A model generated the notes under the pieces. That model made no database searches. It was not told where the DNA came from and worked only from the letters and a program-made list of their open reading frames with translations. DNA of 53,545 nt from Alterirhizorhabdus solaris (GTDB taxonomy: Bacteria; Pseudomonadota; Alphaproteobacteria; Sphingomonadales; Sphingomonadaceae), in NCBI RefSeq assembly GCF_007785815.1, contig NZ_VNIM01000019.1, positions 1 to 53,545 on the forward strand. Reading direction: 5' to 3'. The position numbers and the translations under genes were made by a program. Within the stretch, counting starts at the first letter, position 1, and every line of letters starts with the position of its first letter. Shown piece after piece: positions 16,475-26,434 of this stretch.

Positions 16475-18895
16475 CTAGGCAACCTGGTTGCCGACGGCGG
16501 TCATGTATGTGCTGACCGCGTCGTAGAGCGCCTGATGCTCGCTCGCAGTAAGTCCGGCAGCCATCCACGCCATGCCGAAGCCCTGCGCCTGGTAGACGAG
16601 CGGACTGTTGCCGGCACCGGAGAGGAAGTTGGACGCGACGGGCGCGGTGGAGGCTGCCGTGCCCGGCGACCCACTCACCGCGCCGTTCGTGTACATCTGC
16701 GCCGCGTTGGCTGCGGTACGGCTGACCGAACAGCTTCCCCGGCTGTCGGGCCGGCCAGTTGCACCGCCCGAAGCGGCGGACTGGTTGATCCGGTAGGCAG
16801 AGTTGCCCGTCGAGCCGCGTGGGTTCAGGGCGATCGGCTGTCCGGAGACGGCCACCGACAGGCAGGCCGTGCCGTTCGACATGGCGGCATTGTTGTTGAT
16901 CCACAGCCCCATACCCGCGCTGTTCTGCTGGAAGTTGGTGCCGCCGGCAGGCGTCCATCCGTAATCGATGTAGTTGGCAGCACCGTCCGTCGTGAAACCC
17001 TTGTCGGTCGTGAACGCCGGCGGCGTAGCTCCGATAAGGGTCGCGTCCGCCTTGGCGCCCGTCCAGTTGAGCAACGCCGCCTGCTGGGCGTGCGCGGCCA
17101 TGACGTACAGGCCATCGAGCTTCGACCAGATACCGCCGTTCTTCAGGGCGACGATCAGGTCATCGATCTTGCCCTTGCGCGTGGTGTCCGGCGCAGTTGC
17201 CATCCGTGCGAAGAGGGCATTGGACTCGGCCTGGTAGCTGCCCGCAGGAGCGTCGTTGTCGTTGATCGTGCCGGTGCCGGTCGCCACCACGGCGCTGCTG
17301 TAGCTCACCGACATGCCGTAGGTTTCGTTCGACTCCTGCGTGGTGTCGTCGAACGATGTTACGGAGATCGTGGTGGTGTTCGACCCGTTCGGGATCGTCC
17401 ACGTGCCGCTGGGCACCGTCCCGCCGGGGAAGTCGGCAGCGACGGCCGTGCCGTTCATCACGGCCGTCCACGTGCCCGTCAGGTCTCCGCCGGTGCCGTT
17501 CCGGTTGGTGGTGAGGACGAAGCCAGCGGCACCCCCCTCCGCGGCGCTGGCGTTGGCCAGCGTGAAGCTGGGCACGCCGGGCAGGAAGGCATTGGCGTAG
17601 ACGTCGACCTGATTGAAGTTGAAGCCGTTGCTGCCGGGGTGGGTCTTCTGATCCGAGAGCGCGATCAGGTCGTCGCCCCGACGGACGATGCCCTCTATCG
17701 CCAGGCACTGGTCGAGCGTGATCGTGCCGAGCAGGGTCTGGGTGGAGCTGGCGACGTTGTAGACATCGACGGTGCCATTGACGTTGTTCGCTCCGCCCGT
17801 GACCAGCAGCTCCTTGCGGGTCGGATCATAAAACAGCTGATCGTTGTCGCTGCCGGCGGCTGCGAAGGCCGGTACGCCGGTGAGGACGCCGTGCGGCGCG
17901 GACTTGTCCTGCCACCGGATATTGCCGCTGTCGTAGAGCACGATCAGACAGTCGCGCTGGTTGTCGTAGGCGATGCCGTTCATCGACGTGCCGATCTGCG
18001 TGCTGCTGATCAGCACACCGGCGGCCGTGCAATGGACGATGTAGGTCACCGGCCCGGTGAAGTTCACGAGAATGAAATATAGCGAGCCGTCGCTATCGTC
18101 GATCGTCACGCCCTGAACCGAGCCGGCCGGAAGCCCCAGCTGAGCCGTCGTGATCTGGGCGGTGACCGCCGTCAGGGCCGAATTGAGCTTCACGACTCCG
18201 GTATTGGCGTCCGGGGCGGCGCTGCCGTGGCCCGCCCAGAACGTGCCGTCAGAGGCCATATCAAGCCCGGTGCACGGAAAGCCGAAGCCGGCGTTGGCCG
18301 GCGCGGCACCGTCCGGCAGCTGCGCACGGCTCGTCAAGCTGGCCGTGCGGTCCCCCGAAGGCGAGCCGGGGTTGATCGGAATCGAGGCGTCGTCGTTCCC
18401 GATCGTGATCGTCTTGAATGCGACCACCGCCGGATAGGCCGCCAGCGTCGCGGTGATGATGATCGCCTCGTCCGGCTCGACCACGGTGTCGCCGTTGATC
18501 GTGGTGGTGAAGTCGACGTAATCCTGCCCCGCCGGGATCGTCGCGGATGCGGGCGAGGCGATATAGTCGCTGCCGGCGGTCGCGGTGCCGGTGTAGACGA
18601 GGTTCGCCACCAACGGCCCCGTCACGCCGTTGCGCACGACGTTCAGCCGGTGGGTGACGGTCTTCGTGCCGCTATCGCCCTCGGCGATCGGGACGGCAGA
18701 AACGGTGAAGGCGATCGCCGGCAGGTCGGGCGCTGCGCCGGTATCCCCACCGATGCGGGCGATGCCGAGCACCACCTCGGGGAGCACCGCGCCGGTGCCG
18801 TCGATGGCGATCGCGGTGGCGATGGCGTTGCTGACGACAATGGCCAGCGGGGTGCGATCCGGGAACCGAGGGTCCCAGAGCAGGATCTTCTTCAT
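16475..18895 (-). CDS. Large tail fibre / receptor-binding protein with Calx-beta domains
   Basis: 806 aa. Domain order seen: an N-terminal Calx-beta-like repeat (TATAGSDYIASPASATIPAG...DTVVEPDEAI, about 95-155); a beta-propeller-like region (about 180-430); a second Calx-beta-like repeat (about 440-555, ending TGTINDNDAP); and a C-terminal region (about 560-806) resembling a LamG/concanavalin sandwich. These are typical adhesion modules. An SD GGAGG is 7 nt before the ATG at 18895. Placed last in the tail module, it is the probable host-recognition protein. Confidence 0.78.
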   Translation of the reverse strand: MKKILLWDPRFPDRTPLAIVVSNAIATAIAIDGTGAVLPEVVLGIARIGGDTGAAPDLPAIAFTVSAVPIAEGDSGTKTVTHRLNVVRNGVTGPLVANLVYTGTATAGSDYIASPASATIPAGQDYVDFTTTINGDTVVEPDEAIIITATLAAYPAVVAFKTITIGNDDASIPINPGSPSGDRTASLTSRAQLPDGAAPANAGFGFPCTGLDMASDGTFWAGHGSAAPDANTGVVKLNSALTAVTAQITTAQLGLPAGSVQGVTIDDSDGSLYFILVNFTGPVTYIVHCTAAGVLISSTQIGTSMNGIAYDNQRDCLIVLYDSGNIRWQDKSAPHGVLTGVPAFAAAGSDNDQLFYDPTRKELLVTGGANNVNGTVDVYNVASSTQTLLGTITLDQCLAIEGIVRRGDDLIALSDQKTHPGSNGFNFNQVDVYANAFLPGVPSFTLANASAAEGGAAGFVLTTNRNGTGGDLTGTWTAVMNGTAVAADFPGGTVPSGTWTIPNGSNTTTISVTSFDDTTQESNETYGMSVSYSSAVVATGTGTINDNDAPAGSYQAESNALFARMATAPDTTRKGKIDDLIVALKNGGIWSKLDGLYVMAAHAQQAALLNWTGAKADATLIGATPPAFTTDKGFTTDGAANYIDYGWTPAGGTNFQQNSAGMGLWINNNAAMSNGTACLSVAVSGQPIALNPRGSTGNSAYRINQSAASGGATGRPDSRGSCSVSRTAANAAQMYTNGAVSGSPGTAASTAPVASNFLSGAGNSPLVYQAQGFGMAWMAAGLTASEHQALYDAVSTYMTAVGNQVA

Positions 18896-18923
18896 GTACG
18901 TCCTCCGGTGGGGTGGGATGCGC

Positions 18924-19508
18924 TCAGGCGCTCCAGTTGACCTTGGCGGCCGCCTTCTTGGCGACGATGCTGGTGGCGGCCTTCACCGCGATCTTGGCGC
19001 TGCGGCGCTTGCGCTTGATCAGCGCGCGCGACTCCCGGCTGATCTGGCGGGCGGCCTCGATGCGGGTCGCGGCTTCTGAAAGACTGATCCCCGACGCATC
19101 TGCCTCGGCGAACAGAAACGGGAAGCGGGCACGCTGCGCGGTGGCCGACATCTGTGCCAGCGCCAGCAGTATCTGCGCGAGGGTCGCGCCGAGGGAGCGG
19201 AAGTCCTGCACCTCCGCCCACGTCTCGCGATACTCGTCGGCCTGCCCGGGCGCGACGGTGAGCCAGCGCCGCCGCTCCTCGGCCGCTGCCGCATCGATCG
19301 ACGCGAGCAGCAGCGCCTCGACCGCCGCCGGATCCTCGGCCACCGCGGCAACCTTCAGGGTCGTCCCGTCGATCGAGATCATGGCGGGCGCGCAGCTATC
19401 CGCCGGGATCGCAGTTTCGCCGTCCCGCACCTGGTAGCGCATGTCCGCGACGCCGGCGTCGACGAACTGCCGCACGCGCTGGCCGGGTTTTCCGAGACCG
19501 TACAGCAT
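18924..19508 (-). CDS. Tail-associated hypothetical protein
   Basis: 194 aa starting MLYGLGKPGQRVRQFVDAGV, with a long helical middle (EERRRWLTVAPGQADEYRETWAEV) and a basic, Lys-rich C-terminus. It lies between the tail-tip protein and the fibre, which suggests a tail or fibre-assembly role, but no family was recognised. The ATG is 2 nt after the upstream stop. Confidence 0.65.
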   Translation of the reverse strand: MLYGLGKPGQRVRQFVDAGVADMRYQVRDGETAIPADSCAPAMISIDGTTLKVAAVAEDPAAVEALLLASIDAAAAEERRRWLTVAPGQADEYRETWAEVQDFRSLGATLAQILLALAQMSATAQRARFPFLFAEADASGISLSEAATRIEAARQISRESRALIKRKRRSAKIAVKAATSIVAKKAAAKVNWSA

Positions 19509-19510
19509 GG

Positions 19511-21499
19511 CTACCTCATGGCTCCGTCGATGATCAGGGTGGCGGTGGTCAGCTGGATGCCCGAGGATCCGCCCTCCCAGCCCATGCTGATCGTGTGGCT
19601 GCCGCCGGGCAGCCACACCTTGCCTGCCAGCGGAAAACCGGTCGCGTAGACGCTCGCGCCCGCGCTGGTCCCGTCCAGCTCGACGCCGTTGACGGCCAGG
19701 GTCGCTGCGAACGACGGCACGCTGCCCGAATAGCTGTTCGACCCCTTGCCGGTCAGGATCACCTCGGCGCCGTAGGGCAGCACGAGGGTATAGATCAGCG
19801 CGGTCTGAGGCCCGGTGCCGCCCGTTATCGGCGCCCCCAGCTGCACCGCCGCCCGCCGGGTGACGGCGTTGCCGGCGATCTTGAGGGTGCCGACCGACAG
19901 ATCGTCGATGTACGCGGTGGTGATGATGGCCAGCGAGGCGACATCGCCCAGTAGCTGCTCCCACGCGCCGCCGGTGAAGCGCCAAAACTTCTTCGGGGTG
20001 GGCTGATACCAGGTGTCGCCCTCGATCATGGTGGTGGGCACGGCATCCTGTCGAAACACGACGGCATCGCGGCCAGGGCCACCCGGAGCGCCCGGCGCCC
20101 CCGGCGACCCCGGTGCGCCGGGCGTGCCAGGTGCACCGGGCGCACCGGGGTCGCCCGGCGTGCCTGCCGTCCCCTGCCTCGCCAGCACCCTCCAGAACCC
20201 GTCCCCTTCGGAGGGTGGCGCCGGCGGCGCGTTGCCCGCCGTCGGGGTCGGGCTGATGTATGCCCACGTCGAGCCATGCGCCTGGACGAGATTGCCCTCA
20301 CGGTAGGTCGTGCCGGCGACATAGGCGCCGAGATCCACCAGCGGGGCATAGAAGGCGACATCGCCCAGCGCGTGGACCGTCTCGGTCCGTTCCGCGCCGA
20401 TCGCCAGCCGCCACCACGGCGCACCCATCGCGACCTGCTCGACCGAGGCGACCGGCGGCAGCGCGGCACCGTCGGCCGCCAGTGTCAGCACCGGCGTTCC
20501 GATCGCGACCGGCGCGACGAACAGCTTGCCCAGCCAGGAGACGCCGGCGACGCAGTTGAGGCTGGCGGCGATCTGCTGGACCAGGTCGCGCGCCGTCGCC
20601 TGCTGCATCAGGTTGACCGAGATCGGATAGGTCCGGGCGGCGTTCAGCGCGACCAGCGAGGCGATGTCGAGCTTGTTGCCGGCATTCGCCATCGTCGCGA
20701 TTCGCGTGATGATACTGCCGGGCGCGCGCACCCAGCCATAGACGTTGTCGCCGCGCACGAGGAACGACACCTGCCCGGCCGGCGGCGCGCCGAAGCGGAC
20801 CATCCCGACATCGAGCGCCGTCGCCCACCGGCCACGCGGGATCGCGGCGGCGATCAGGTCGGCGTAGCTGGCGTAATTGGCGACCGGCGGGCCGAACCGC
20901 GCCAGCCGTTCCAGCGCCATCTCGACGGCCTCGATCCGGCCGTAGCCGGAAATCTGGAACACGCTGTTGATCGGGTCGATCAACACGCCGGCCGCATAGC
21001 GGGGCTGCCCCAGCGCCAGTGGCTTCACCTGCCCCTTCAGCGAGGCGATGCCCTCGGCGCCGCCGGTGCCGGCATAGGGCTGCAGCAGCGGCGCATCGAG
21101 CCAGCGATCATCGACCGCGAAGCCGAGATCAGCCACGCCGTTCGCGATGCCGGGCTGAGCTGACGCGCGCGCGTCAGCCCGCAATGTCCATTCGCCAAAG
21201 GCCGTACCGATCTCGCCGGTCCACAGCCGCAGGCGCGCGTCGGCGAGCATGTAGCGGGCGAGGTTCGACCACGGCTCGATCGCGAACGACAGGCTGGACG
21301 ACGGCGCCGCGATCTGGCCGGCGAAGCTGCCGTCGAACAGGTCATAGGCCAGCGCGGGCAGCTTGGTCAGCACGGGCCACCAGGTCTGCCCGTCGAGTTC
21401 GCAGAGCCGCTGATCGTCGTCACTCGCCATGCGCAGCGTCACGGGGGCGGAGGCGACAGGATCGTATCCGTCGATCTGGACTACGACGCCGAGCATCAC
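19511..21499 (-). CDS. Tail tip protein with collagen-like repeat
   Basis: 662 aa. The N-terminal two-thirds look like a baseplate-hub or tip protein (MLGVVVQIDGYDPVASAPVTLRMAS...). A chitin-binding-like stretch (YREGNLVQAHGSTWAYI) precedes about ten collagen-type G-x-P triplets (about residues 441-478). A C-terminal jelly-roll-like domain follows (DGTSAGASVYATGFPLAGKVW). Collagen stretches form trimeric rods in phage fibres. The start is GTG (21499) or ATG (21496), overlapping the upstream stop. Confidence 0.75.
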   Translation of the reverse strand: MMLGVVVQIDGYDPVASAPVTLRMASDDDQRLCELDGQTWWPVLTKLPALAYDLFDGSFAGQIAAPSSSLSFAIEPWSNLARYMLADARLRLWTGEIGTAFGEWTLRADARASAQPGIANGVADLGFAVDDRWLDAPLLQPYAGTGGAEGIASLKGQVKPLALGQPRYAAGVLIDPINSVFQISGYGRIEAVEMALERLARFGPPVANYASYADLIAAAIPRGRWATALDVGMVRFGAPPAGQVSFLVRGDNVYGWVRAPGSIITRIATMANAGNKLDIASLVALNAARTYPISVNLMQQATARDLVQQIAASLNCVAGVSWLGKLFVAPVAIGTPVLTLAADGAALPPVASVEQVAMGAPWWRLAIGAERTETVHALGDVAFYAPLVDLGAYVAGTTYREGNLVQAHGSTWAYISPTPTAGNAPPAPPSEGDGFWRVLARQGTAGTPGDPGAPGAPGTPGAPGSPGAPGAPGGPGRDAVVFRQDAVPTTMIEGDTWYQPTPKKFWRFTGGAWEQLLGDVASLAIITTAYIDDLSVGTLKIAGNAVTRRAAVQLGAPITGGTGPQTALIYTLVLPYGAEVILTGKGSNSYSGSVPSFAATLAVNGVELDGTSAGASVYATGFPLAGKVWLPGGSHTISMGWEGGSSGIQLTTATLIIDGAMR

Positions 21500-22317
21500 A
21501 TGAGGCTCACGAGATTGATGGCCGCCTGCCAGGCGCCGGCGCGGCGCTGGATGCTGCCGACCTCGCCGACGAGCTGCCCGTAGAAGGTCCGGCGCGACCG
21601 TTGCGCGTGCGGATCCGGATCGGTGATCAGCGCCAGCATCTCGGTGTTGCCCAGATACTCCAGCAACGGCTGCAGCTTTTCTTCCAGCTCATCCTTGTAG
21701 AGGCTGGAGAAGGTGAGCCCGACCGTGCGCAGCTTCGCGCCCCGGGTCCGCAACAGCACCCCGCGCCGCGAGAAGTCTGCGGTCCCGAGATCCCGGACCC
21801 CGAAGGCCGCGCCGTTGGAGAAGTTGCGCGCCGGCGAGAACCGGCGGCCGATCAGCACACGCCGCATCTGGAAGTAGAATCGCGTGGTCGAGTAGATCAG
21901 GATCCGCCAGTAGCGCGCGATCGGCGGCGTGCCGTTCAGCGGCGCGCTCCACTGCAAGGTCAGCTCGCCGCTCGGCAACTGCGCGGATCCGGCATAGGGC
22001 TGAAAGCTCGGGCCGATCCAGGCGTCGCCGCTGAATGGCCCCTGCGCCGAGGTCGCGGCCCACACCTGTGCGATCGAGTCGACAGGCAGGCTGGTCATGC
22101 CGAGCGCGATGATCGTGTCGACGAGGGTGTCCTTGCCAAGATCGAAGTCGATCAGGTGATAGGAAGTCCCGCTGCCAGTATCGACCATGCTGGTGCCCGC
22201 GTTGCCCCAGACGACGCCGAGGTAGTCGTTCGCCAGATAGGAGGGACTGCCCACCGTCGCGCCGAGCGGCGACAGCACCACCATCGGCAGGGGGCGCATG
22301 AGCCATGCGTGCGCCAT
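21496..22317 (-). CDS. Distal tail protein with discoidin-like domain
   Basis: 273 aa. The first half looks like an F5/8-type C (discoidin) jelly roll (VGSPSYLANDYLGVVWGN, LIDFDLGKDTLVDTII, ARYWRILIYS). The second half (GLTFSSLYKDELEEKLQPLLEYLGNTEMLALITD) resembles the ring part of distal tail proteins. The ATG at 22317 was chosen as it lies just after the upstream stop. Probably part of the tail tip adaptor. Confidence 0.65.
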   Translation of the reverse strand: MAHAWLMRPLPMVVLSPLGATVGSPSYLANDYLGVVWGNAGTSMVDTGSGTSYHLIDFDLGKDTLVDTIIALGMTSLPVDSIAQVWAATSAQGPFSGDAWIGPSFQPYAGSAQLPSGELTLQWSAPLNGTPPIARYWRILIYSTTRFYFQMRRVLIGRRFSPARNFSNGAAFGVRDLGTADFSRRGVLLRTRGAKLRTVGLTFSSLYKDELEEKLQPLLEYLGNTEMLALITDPDPHAQRSRRTFYGQLVGEVGSIQRRAGAWQAAINLVSLM

Positions 22318-22321
22318 CAGA

Positions 22322-22684
22322 TCACCCGAACAGTTCGAGGGTGGTGGTGCCCGCCTCGAGATTGACCTCGATACGGGTGACGATGAAGGTGCCGCCGGCG
22401 CCCTGCTCCGCATCGGTCAGCGTGACACTCGGCAGGCCGAGCGACGGATCGAGCCAGATGACGTCCTGCGCCAGGACGACGAAGCGCCGCCGCTCGACCC
22501 CGAGCAGCACGGCGCGCGCGTCCACCATCACCTGCGCGTGGACGATCGTGTCGAAGAAGCCGGCCGCCGGATCGGCCTGCGCGTCGCGCGCTGAGGGGTA
22601 GCGCAGCGAGATCGACGGGTTGGACCAGGTCGCGACGGTCTGCTCACGCAGGCCGGGCGCATCGAGCGCGGGATCGAACGGCAT
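22322..22684 (-). CDS. Tail hypothetical protein
   Basis: 120 aa (MPFDPALDAPGLREQTVATW), beta-rich by appearance. It lies between the tape measure and the tail-tip genes, overlapping the former's stop by one base (TGATG). Probably a minor tail protein; no family recognised. Confidence 0.65.
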   Translation of the reverse strand: MPFDPALDAPGLREQTVATWSNPSISLRYPSARDAQADPAAGFFDTIVHAQVMVDARAVLLGVERRRFVVLAQDVIWLDPSLGLPSVTLTDAEQGAGGTFIVTRIEVNLEAGTTTLELFG

Positions 22685-25600
22685 CAGGCATACCCCCGTG
22701 CATCGGCAAAGAAGGCGCTCACCCCCGCGCCGCTGCCGCCGCTCTCCAGCGCCTCGACGATGCGGCGGAGAAGGTCGGTCTGGGTGTCCGCGATCTCGTT
22801 GCCGGTCTGCGCGGCCGCCGCCGTCTTCTCGGCCGCCGCGGCCGTCGCCTTCACGAACGGGTCGGCCGAGCTGCCGCTGATCGGCGTGGCGTTCTCGATC
22901 GTGCTGATCGCCTTGCCCGTCGCCGCCTGGATCGCCGCCTGCGCGTCGAAGAAGGCCTGCGTGGATCCGTGCAGCTCGCGCTCGACCCCGAGAAAAGTCT
23001 GCGCAGCGGCGAGATAGGCCTGCTGATCGATCGAGACGCCGGCGTCGATCTTGGCGAGGTACGGGTCGAGCGCCGCCTTCGCCGACGCCTCCTGGTCGCG
23101 CAGCGATAGCGTGGAGCCGCTGCCCGCATTCAACCCGGACAGGAACTCCTCGAGGCTGGCGGCCGCGCTCTTCGCGCTCGCCTTGGCTTCGTCCAGCTCG
23201 AGCCGGTAGAGCTTCTCTGCATCGGCGCGCTGCTCGGCCGAGGCGCCCGCCTCGTCGAGCACCTTCACCATCGCGGCGAACTTGTCGTTCACGGTGTCGA
23301 CCGCGGCGCCGACCGGATCGAGGCGCGCCTTCAGCAGCTTCGGGATGCTTTCGAGCTGCACCGCCTTGGCCAGCTGCTCGTCGATGTCGCCATCGCCCGC
23401 CAGCAACCGCTTGGTGGCAGCGCTGACGCCGGTAAGGACGCCATCCTTCAGCGCGTCGGCGATGGCGTATTTCACCGCCGCTTCCTGATCGTCGTTGAAG
23501 TCGATCGCGCCGGATTTGATCTTGGTCTTGCCCGACCCGCTGGTGTCGACGCGGTAGTCGCCATGGCGCACGCCGATCGAGACTGACGGGCTGCCCGAGA
23601 GAGTGCCGCCCAACTGATCGGCGATGTTCTGCAGCCCGGCGATGACGCTGCCGGCGGCGGTATCGGCGGCCGCCTTGAACCTGGCGCTGCTCCCGGTCGT
23701 CGAGGTGACGCCCAGATCCCCGCCGGTGAACCCGATCGTCGCCGAACCCTTTTTCGTGCTCTTCAGCAGGCCGGAGATAACCGGAAGCGCGACTGCCGCG
23801 ACCGCGAGATAGGGCGCTGCCGCCGACAATGCCGAGCCGGCGCCACCGAGACCGCCGAGCAAGCCACTGCCGGCGGCCGCAGTGCCGCCGCTGCTGGCGA
23901 TGCCGAGGGTCTGGGCGACATTGTTGATGCCGCCAGCCGCCGAGCTGCCACCTTTCAGCAATCCGCCGATCGACCCGAGGCCGCCGATCAGGCTGCCCAG
24001 TGGCGATCCTGTTCCCGAGGCCGACGAGACGATCGATCCAAGATCAGTGCTCTTTCCGCTCAGCAGCGCCAGCGTGTACCGCGCCGCGATCTCGCTGATC
24101 GCGTCGAGGCCCATCTGTTTGAAGGTCTTCCAGATCGACCCGGAGCCGCCCTCGAACGCATCGCGGTAGAAGTCGGCGAGGCCGCGCACGGTCTCCTCCT
24201 GGCGGCGACGCTGCTCATCCTGAAGGCGCTCGGTTTCCCGCGCCGCGTCCTCCTCGACCTTCGCCCGCTCCTGCGCGGAAGCAGCCAGTGCCTTCGCGTC
24301 CGTCGCTTGCTTGGAGGTGAGCTCGGCCTGATCTTCAAGCGCCCGCACGGTATCGAGAGCGGCGCGCGCCTGCTGTTCGGTCCAGCCATAGGCGGCCTGC
24401 AACTGCGGCACGGTCCGTTCGACGATATCGCGGTTCTGATCCCGCACACGCGCGACCGCCTCCTGCGCGTCGGCCTCGCGATCACCGTACTGGAGGCGGG
24501 TCTGCTCGATACGGGCGAGATCGTCCGCCTTGGCGATCTGCTCGTCGAGCGCCTTGGAAGCCCGCTCGCCGTCCTTGGCGCGCTGCTCGGCTTCGCGCTG
24601 CGCGTCGGACTTGCCGGCCGACTTCGGCTTGGGCGACGCTCCGGCCAAGAAGGAGTCGATGCCGTCACCAGCAGGTGTGGGCTTGGGTGCGGCGGCGGCT
24701 CGATCCTGCGCGTCGGCGATGGCGACGGCCGCGATCGCGTCGGCCCGTAGCTTCCTCGCTCGCGCCAGACGCGCGTCGACCGCAGGCTGTGATCCGCCGC
24801 CGGCCTTCGCTCGATTATAGTCGTCGGCGGCATCGCGATAATCGGAGATCTTCGCCTGGGCGTAACCCCGCGGCGTCGATGCCTGATCGAGACGAGCCTT
24901 GTCCGACCGCAGATAACCAACGATCCCCTCGTTCTGCAGCACCCGGGCAAGCCCGGTCGCCTGACGGATCGCCTCGGGCATGCTAGTGGCAACGCGGGTG
25001 GCGGCGTCGGCGAGGAGGACAAGCGCGCCGGCGTTCTGGGCGATCGCGTTCGCGAACTGTGCATCGAGCACCTGCCGCATCTCGCTGATCTTGTCGGCCG
25101 CCTCATCGGCCTGTGCGATCACGCTGTCGGAGAGCACCAAGCCAAGGCGGGCTGCATTCGCCGCAAGTTCGCTGATCTGCGCGCTGCCCCCGGCGAGAAG
25201 CGTGTCGAGCTTCTGGCCGGTCTTGCCGAACAGCTCCACTTCCAGTGCGGCACGACGGGCCGGATCCTCGATTTTAGAGATCGCGTCGGCCAGTTCGGGG
25301 ATGGCCTGGCCGGCCGTCTTCACGTGGCCGCTGGCATCGCGAACCTCGACACCCAGAGCGGCGAAGGCCTTCGACGGCTTCTCGGCCCCGAGCGATGCCT
25401 TGCCGAGCTGGACCGTCAGCTTGGCAAGCGACTTGTCCATCTCCTCCTGCCCTAGCCCCACCTGCGTGGCGGCATAGCGATAGACCTGGAGGTCGCGCGT
25501 CGTGACACCGAGCTGCTGGGAGGTTTCACCGAGGCTCGACGCATAGTCGAGTGCGCGTTGCGCTGCTGCCGCAAAGGCCGCGACGCCGAGGCCGGCAACT

Positions 25601-25758
25601 GTGATGCCGCCCAGCCCCTTCAATTTCTCGAACGCGCCACTCACTCGCGCCGAGGCGGTCGTCGCCTCTTTCTCGATCCGGTCCATCCGCTGGGTGAACT
25701 CGGAGGAGAACTGCTCACCGGCCAGTTTAAGGCGGGCGACGATGTCGACTGATGGCAT
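22684..25758 (-). CDS. Tail tape measure protein
   Basis: 1024 aa, the longest gene, as expected for the ruler of a siphovirus tail. The N-terminus (MPSVDIVARLKLAGEQFSSEFTQRMDRIEKE) is coiled coil, followed by a Gly/Ala-rich hydrophobic segment and long Ala/Lys/Asp/Glu helices (EQRAKDGERASKALDEQIAKADD). A Gly/Ser-rich region lies near 575-660. AAGGAGA is 6 nt before the ATG at 25758. At about 1.5 A per residue the tail would be near 150 nm (inference). Confidence 0.9.
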   Translation of the reverse strand: MPSVDIVARLKLAGEQFSSEFTQRMDRIEKEATTASARVSGAFEKLKGLGGITVAGLGVAAFAAAAQRALDYASSLGETSQQLGVTTRDLQVYRYAATQVGLGQEEMDKSLAKLTVQLGKASLGAEKPSKAFAALGVEVRDASGHVKTAGQAIPELADAISKIEDPARRAALEVELFGKTGQKLDTLLAGGSAQISELAANAARLGLVLSDSVIAQADEAADKISEMRQVLDAQFANAIAQNAGALVLLADAATRVATSMPEAIRQATGLARVLQNEGIVGYLRSDKARLDQASTPRGYAQAKISDYRDAADDYNRAKAGGGSQPAVDARLARARKLRADAIAAVAIADAQDRAAAAPKPTPAGDGIDSFLAGASPKPKSAGKSDAQREAEQRAKDGERASKALDEQIAKADDLARIEQTRLQYGDREADAQEAVARVRDQNRDIVERTVPQLQAAYGWTEQQARAALDTVRALEDQAELTSKQATDAKALAASAQERAKVEEDAARETERLQDEQRRRQEETVRGLADFYRDAFEGGSGSIWKTFKQMGLDAISEIAARYTLALLSGKSTDLGSIVSSASGTGSPLGSLIGGLGSIGGLLKGGSSAAGGINNVAQTLGIASSGGTAAAGSGLLGGLGGAGSALSAAAPYLAVAAVALPVISGLLKSTKKGSATIGFTGGDLGVTSTTGSSARFKAAADTAAGSVIAGLQNIADQLGGTLSGSPSVSIGVRHGDYRVDTSGSGKTKIKSGAIDFNDDQEAAVKYAIADALKDGVLTGVSAATKRLLAGDGDIDEQLAKAVQLESIPKLLKARLDPVGAAVDTVNDKFAAMVKVLDEAGASAEQRADAEKLYRLELDEAKASAKSAAASLEEFLSGLNAGSGSTLSLRDQEASAKAALDPYLAKIDAGVSIDQQAYLAAAQTFLGVERELHGSTQAFFDAQAAIQAATGKAISTIENATPISGSSADPFVKATAAAAEKTAAAAQTGNEIADTQTDLLRRIVEALESGGSGAGVSAFFADARGYA

Positions 25759-25777
25759 CGGGCTCTCCTTCGGTCGA

Positions 25778-26434
25778 TCAGGCGATGCGGCTGGCGCGTT
25801 GAGCGAAATCGTTCGCAACCCGGGCGCCATACGGGCGCAGAGTGCCCTCTACCGAGAACCGCGACCGCAGGCTGATGCTGGGCACGAGCACGAAGATCAC
25901 GGCCGAGGCGAAGCGACCACGCTGGATGGCCGTTGCGCTGGCGCCGCGCACCCGGCCAGCCTTGGTCAGGCGAATCCCCGCGGCGACGAGCAGCGTGGGC
26001 TTGCCTGGCCGTTCGACCGGAACGAGCTTGATCCCTGTCGCCGCTTCCCATTCGGCAGGCGTCGGCCGCCGCTTGCGCAGGCTCAGCGCCGCCGCCTTGG
26101 TCGGCACCGCGATCGTCTGGCCGCTGCGGGCGCCGATCCGGCCGCCCTCGACCTGTCCACGGATCGCACCCTTGGTCCGGTCGCCGCCCTTGGGATAGAG
26201 CAGCACGGCCGGCCCCTGGGCGAGGCCCGTCTTCGGGTAGATCTGGCTGTTCCACGCCTTGGCGAGCTTGCCGAGGCCACCGGCCGCCGTCGCCGCCTCG
26301 AGCGCGCGCTCCGCATCCTTGCCGACACCGGCGACGGCTGCGCGCTCTGCCTCGAGGACGGCCTTCTCGACGCGCTTGCGGTCCGCACCCAGCTTGGCGA
26401 AATCGATCGTCAGTGCGTCGAGGATGTTCGGCAT
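25778..26434 (-). CDS. Phage virion morphogenesis-type protein (DUF6441-like)
   Basis: 218 aa starting MPNILDALTIDFAKLGADRK; basic, with the signature NSQIYPKTGLAQGPAVLLYPKGGDRTKGAI. The position between the tail chaperone and tape measure and the general look fit phage proteins annotated DUF6441, recalled from memory. GGAGGAAG lies upstream of the ATG. The ATG overlaps the last base of the frameshifted chaperone. Confidence 0.65.
   Translation of the reverse strand: MPNILDALTIDFAKLGADRKRVEKAVLEAERAAVAGVGKDAERALEAATAAGGLGKLAKAWNSQIYPKTGLAQGPAVLLYPKGGDRTKGAIRGQVEGGRIGARSGQTIAVPTKAAALSLRKRRPTPAEWEAATGIKLVPVERPGKPTLLVAAGIRLTKAGRVRGASATAIQRGRFASAVIFVLVPSISLRSRFSVEGTLRPYGARVANDFAQRASRIA

Noticed and set aside
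20064-20175. Tandem GC-rich repeat resembling a DNA satellite
   Set aside because: It is the coding sequence of the collagen-like G-x-P stretch.
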